This document shows positions 62,046-64,000 of a stretch of DNA of 64,000 bases, piece by piece. Every line of letters starts with the position of its first letter. Position 1 is the stretch's first letter. The notes below the pieces were generated by a model. That model was not told where the DNA came from and ran no database searches. It saw nothing but the letters and a program-made list of their open reading frames with translations. The position numbers were made by a program, and so were the translations under genes. The DNA lies in NCBI RefSeq assembly GCF_030518195.1, contig NZ_JAULSC010000006.1:120908-184907 (forward strand), written 5' to 3'. This DNA comes from Nocardioides cremeus. Lineage in GTDB: Bacteria; Actinomycetota; Actinomycetes; Propionibacteriales; Nocardioidaceae.

Positions 62046-63335
62046 CTAACGCCGCGGCGCGTCGGGGTCGCCCTCGGAGGCGGGCGGGAGTTCACGCGGG
62101 CGGCGGCCGGCACCGAGACTGCCGGGTGCCGGGTCGGCGGGCGAGGGTGCTCCGGTGGCCAGGGTCTCGCGGATGTAGCGGTCGAAGCCAGGCATCGTGA
62201 ACCGGACCTCGCCGCGACTGGCGGGCTCGATGATGCCCTTGTCGATCAGGCGCTCACGCGGAACACCCAGAGCCTGCGTGGGCCGGCCGAGCGCCGCGGC
62301 GATCTCTGCCCGCGTCACCGTTGGAGTGCCGGCCTGCGCCATCACGGACATGATCTGCTTCTCCAGTTCGGTCGCGGCCGCCCACCGGGCGGCGTACATG
62401 GAGCTCAGCTGATCATCGGCCAGCGGCAGGCCGGACCGCACCTGGTCGACGTCGAGCACGTCACCTGTTCCTGAGGGCTTGGCCACCTCCCACGTCGCGT
62501 GCGCGAGGACCTGCAGCAGGTACGGGAATCCTTGGGCCTCGGCCGCTACCGTCTGCAGCGAGGCGGGCGTCCAGGTCACGCCTAGCTCTGCGGCCGGCTC
62601 GGCCACGGCGGCGGCCGCTGCGGCCGGCTCGAGTCGGGGAAGCGTGAGGAAGGTGCTGCGCTCCCCGAAGGTGGCAGCGTTGACCAGGACTCCCGGTGTC
62701 GAGGGCAGGCCGGCGCCGATGATGGCGAGGGGGTTGTCCTCGCGCCGTCCAGCCAAGTTCTGCATCGCGTTGAGCAGGACCGCGAGGTCATCGCGGGTGG
62801 CCGCGTGCAGCTCGTCGACGAAGACCACGAGTCCAGCGCCACCGCGTGCACGGATCTGGGAGCTGGTCTCGTGCAGGAGGTCCTCCATCGCCGAGATCTG
62901 GGCCCCTCGTGGAGGTGCCTCAGCCTCGGAGCGGTCGGCGGCCGCCGTCGCGCTCACCTTCACCACGCTCGGCAGCCCGAACTCCAGGCCGATGTTCTCC
63001 AGGCGAAGCTTCCAGGTGCCCTTCTCGGCTCGGGGGAGGATGTCCGCGGATTCGACGGCCTTTCCGACGCGACTGACCAGGTCGGGAAGGAACGGCGCGT
63101 TGCGCCGGCATGCCACCCATGCGGTGATGAACCCGTGCTCCTCGGCGTCACGCTGCGCCTCGCGCAGCAGGGACGTCTTCCCAACCCCGCGCGGGCCCAG
63201 GAACACCAAGAGCGGGCCGCCCATCTCGCCGTAGGTGCCGATCCGGCTCAGGTAGCCTCTGATCCTGTCTTGCTGTTGTTCCCTCCCGGCCAGGACCCGC
63301 GGCAGTTCGCCCGGGGCGTAGGGGTTGGGCAGCAT
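62046..63335 (-). CDS. AAA-family ATPase with C-terminal winged helix
   Basis: 429 residues from the ATG at 63335 with GGAGAC upstream (ATG 63353 lies inside the operator). It begins NPYAPGELPRVLAGRE, a start typical of stand-alone AAA_16/Orc-like ATPases of mobile elements. Walker A GPRGVGKT (residues about 48-55), Walker B LVVFVDELH, sensor GAGLPS. A C-terminal winged helix (TRAEIAAALG ... DKGIIEPA) may bind DNA or a partner. Possible roles are element maintenance, transposition helper or defence; not decided by sequence. A palindrome overlies its promoter. Confidence 0.82.
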   Translation of the reverse strand: MLPNPYAPGELPRVLAGREQQQDRIRGYLSRIGTYGEMGGPLLVFLGPRGVGKTSLLREAQRDAEEHGFITAWVACRRNAPFLPDLVSRVGKAVESADILPRAEKGTWKLRLENIGLEFGLPSVVKVSATAAADRSEAEAPPRGAQISAMEDLLHETSSQIRARGGAGLVVFVDELHAATRDDLAVLLNAMQNLAGRREDNPLAIIGAGLPSTPGVLVNAATFGERSTFLTLPRLEPAAAAAAVAEPAAELGVTWTPASLQTVAAEAQGFPYLLQVLAHATWEVAKPSGTGDVLDVDQVRSGLPLADDQLSSMYAARWAAATELEKQIMSVMAQAGTPTVTRAEIAAALGRPTQALGVPRERLIDKGIIEPASRGEVRFTMPGFDRYIRETLATGAPSPADPAPGSLGAGRRPRELPPASEGDPDAPRR

Positions 63336-63347
63336 TAGAGGTCTCCT

Positions 63348-63388
63348 ATACATTCTGTTACACAGCGGGCTTGTGTAACGAAGTGTAT
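63348..63388. promoter_or_regulatory. Large operator palindrome in the ATPase promoter
   Basis: GTTACACA-N7-TGTGTAAC is perfect; arms extend to 17 bp (63348-63364 and 63372-63388) with three mismatches. It is 13 nt upstream of the ATPase ATG in AT-richer DNA, where a repressor would block transcription. Confidence 0.65.
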
Positions 63389-63402
63389 GCCGTCGATCGG
63401 GG

Positions 63403-63747
63403 TCACCGCCCCACGTTAAAGCTGCGTGTTCCAGGCGTGCTGGCAGCGCCTGGCGTGCGCGCTCCGAGTCGACGGCGGGCGGCATCGTCGAGGCTCTCGC
63501 CTGCGGAATCGACCTCGTCGACGCCGCGGCCAGGTCGATCGGCGTGCGGCTCGGTCGTCTCGCTGAGGCATTCGACTAGGTCCTCGACGTCGGCATCCAG
63601 GACCCGCTCGAGGATGTCGGCGATGCCCCCTGGGGAGCCGTCGCACTCGGCCACCAGGGCGTCGGTCAGACGATCGAGGGCGGCGTCTCCGCGGGCGGTG
63701 AAGGTGACGACACCGGGGACCGGGTTCTCGGTTCGGGAAGTGCTCAT
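63403..63747 (-). CDS. Element-encoded hypothetical protein, 114 residues
   Basis: From the ATG at 63747 with GAGGTGG upstream. Acidic, with DRLTDALVAECDGSPGG and ERVLDADVEDLVECLSE. No family recognised. Bipartite element copy E is only 17 nt upstream of the ATG. It is 67 nt upstream of the ATPase gene on the same strand. Confidence 0.68.
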   Translation of the reverse strand: MSTSRTENPVPGVVTFTARGDAALDRLTDALVAECDGSPGGIADILERVLDADVEDLVECLSETTEPHADRPGRGVDEVDSAGESLDDAARRRLGARTPGAASTPGTRSFNVGR

Positions 63748-63764
63748 GGTCCACCTCGCTTTCT

Positions 63765-63800
63765 GGTCACCTAGGTGCGAAGGAGGTTGGTAAGCGATCA
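63765..63800 (-). promoter_or_regulatory. Bipartite element copy E
   Basis: GGTCACCTA-N20-GCGATCA, perfect in both boxes, immediately upstream of the 114-residue gene. The following 135 nt to the next repeat show no supportable gene. Confidence 0.75.
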
Positions 63801-63935
63801 GCCCGATCTGCGACACGAGGGGAATCCGACGGCCATAGCGCGGGAGAACTCACGGCCCTGTATCGGGCTTGCCCCGGGTTGAGTATTTGAAGGCTTAGGG
63901 ACCACTGGATCGGGTGGCTGGGGGCCGTGGATCTT

Positions 63936-63986
63936 GCCGTTGGGGGCCAGTGGCCGCAGGTGTGGGGGCCACCGGCCCCCAACGGC
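63936..63986. repeat. Inverted repeat near the window edge
   Basis: Arms 63936-63953 and 63969-63986 are 18 bp with one mismatch, containing GGGGGCC/GGCCCCC, followed by TGTTTT. Three further GGGGGCC copies are in this 70-nt stretch. It may be a terminator or a protein-binding array; the right flank is outside the window. Confidence 0.5.
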
Positions 63987-64000
63987 TGTTTTCACCGGTT

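Larger units (their letters stand above)
52803..64000. mobile_element. Integrative element at tRNA-fMet, right end outside the window
   Basis: From just after the initiator tRNA the character changes: tyrosine integrase, excisionase-type HTH, runs of hypothetical minus-strand genes, less extreme GC3, and short AT-richer promoters. The left junction should lie within the tRNA 3' half. The matching attachment copy was not seen before 64000, so the element is at least 11 kb. Cargo includes a thermonuclease, a tandem DnaA domain-IV protein, a degenerate M48-like protein and an AAA ATPase. No relaxase, FtsK-type translocase or phage structural gene is visible so far. Confidence 0.8.

Noticed and set aside
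63767..63995. Two minus-strand ORFs at the window edge
   Set aside because: They overlap bipartite element copy E and the inverted repeat, and have non-coding composition and no ribosome site.
52803..64000. Complete prophage
   Set aside because: Integrase and excisionase are present but no capsid, terminase, tail, lysis or lysogeny repressor genes are visible; an integrative element of undetermined type is safer.

Overview
The window comes from the chromosome of a high-GC Gram-positive bacterium of the Actinomycetota. It is most like Nocardioides or a close relative. This is inferred from the very high GC3, the actinobacterial marker genes (adnAB, mycoredoxin, uvrD2 with HRDC, whiB7 with an AT-hook, moeZ, DUF3107, DUF5679, PPA1309 family), many GTG starts, and repeated TANNNT -10 boxes 6-8 nt upstream of start codons (leaderless mRNAs).

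Region 1 (1-11.2 kb) is a surface-polysaccharide or unusual-sugar locus. It holds a C-methyltransferase, glucose-1-phosphate cytidylyltransferase, a secreted or anchored parallel beta-helix protein, a PIG-L deacetylase, a GSA-aminomutase-type aminotransferase, CDP-glucose 4,6-dehydratase, a DUF4910 aminopeptidase-like protein, a LuxR-type pseudo-receiver regulator and a membrane sugar-phosphate transferase that would start a lipid-linked glycan. Together they suggest synthesis and modification of a CDP-linked branched or amino deoxysugar. Region 2 (11.2-16.3 kb) carries a kinase/LuxR response-regulator pair, a GAF-ANTAR regulator, a DUF6758 protein, a PHP phosphoesterase and an SDR.

Region 3 (16.3-52.7 kb) is a conserved actinobacterial core block whose order resembles Mycobacterium tuberculosis Rv3213c-Rv3193c: ParA, DEAD helicase, ferritin-like, DUF3107, TetR, MoeZ, MGMT-like, AdnA/AdnB, NudC, mycoredoxin, UvrD2, WhiB7, ThiF/TOMM-like, M48, zinc-dependent metalloprotease, YlbL and UPF0182. 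Lineage-specific insertions include two tandem secreted serine proteases, an amidase, a SpoIIE phosphatase, a sulfotransferase and an acyltransferase. The whiB7 leader contains an AT-rich promoter, a 62-codon upstream ORF and a strong attenuator. whiB7 is followed by two tiny paralogous Arg/Ala-rich proteins.

Region 4 (52.7-64.0 kb, continuing past the right edge) is an integrated mobile element beside an initiator tRNA-fMet gene. It has a tyrosine integrase, an excisionase-type HTH protein and almost entirely minus-strand genes of unknown function. It also has a thermonuclease, a degenerate M48-like membrane protein, an AAA ATPase and a protein built from two tandem DnaA domain-IV DNA-binding modules. 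Five copies of a bipartite site with exactly conserved 29-nt phasing precede its minus-strand operons, and two perfect TTATCCACA DnaA boxes lie in matching contexts. This is the best candidate for an undescribed system.

A second unexplained pattern is a 22-bp periodic repeat (core GACCCGGCC). It fills two convergent intergenic gaps flush with the flanking stop codons (2203-2560 and 17091-17182).
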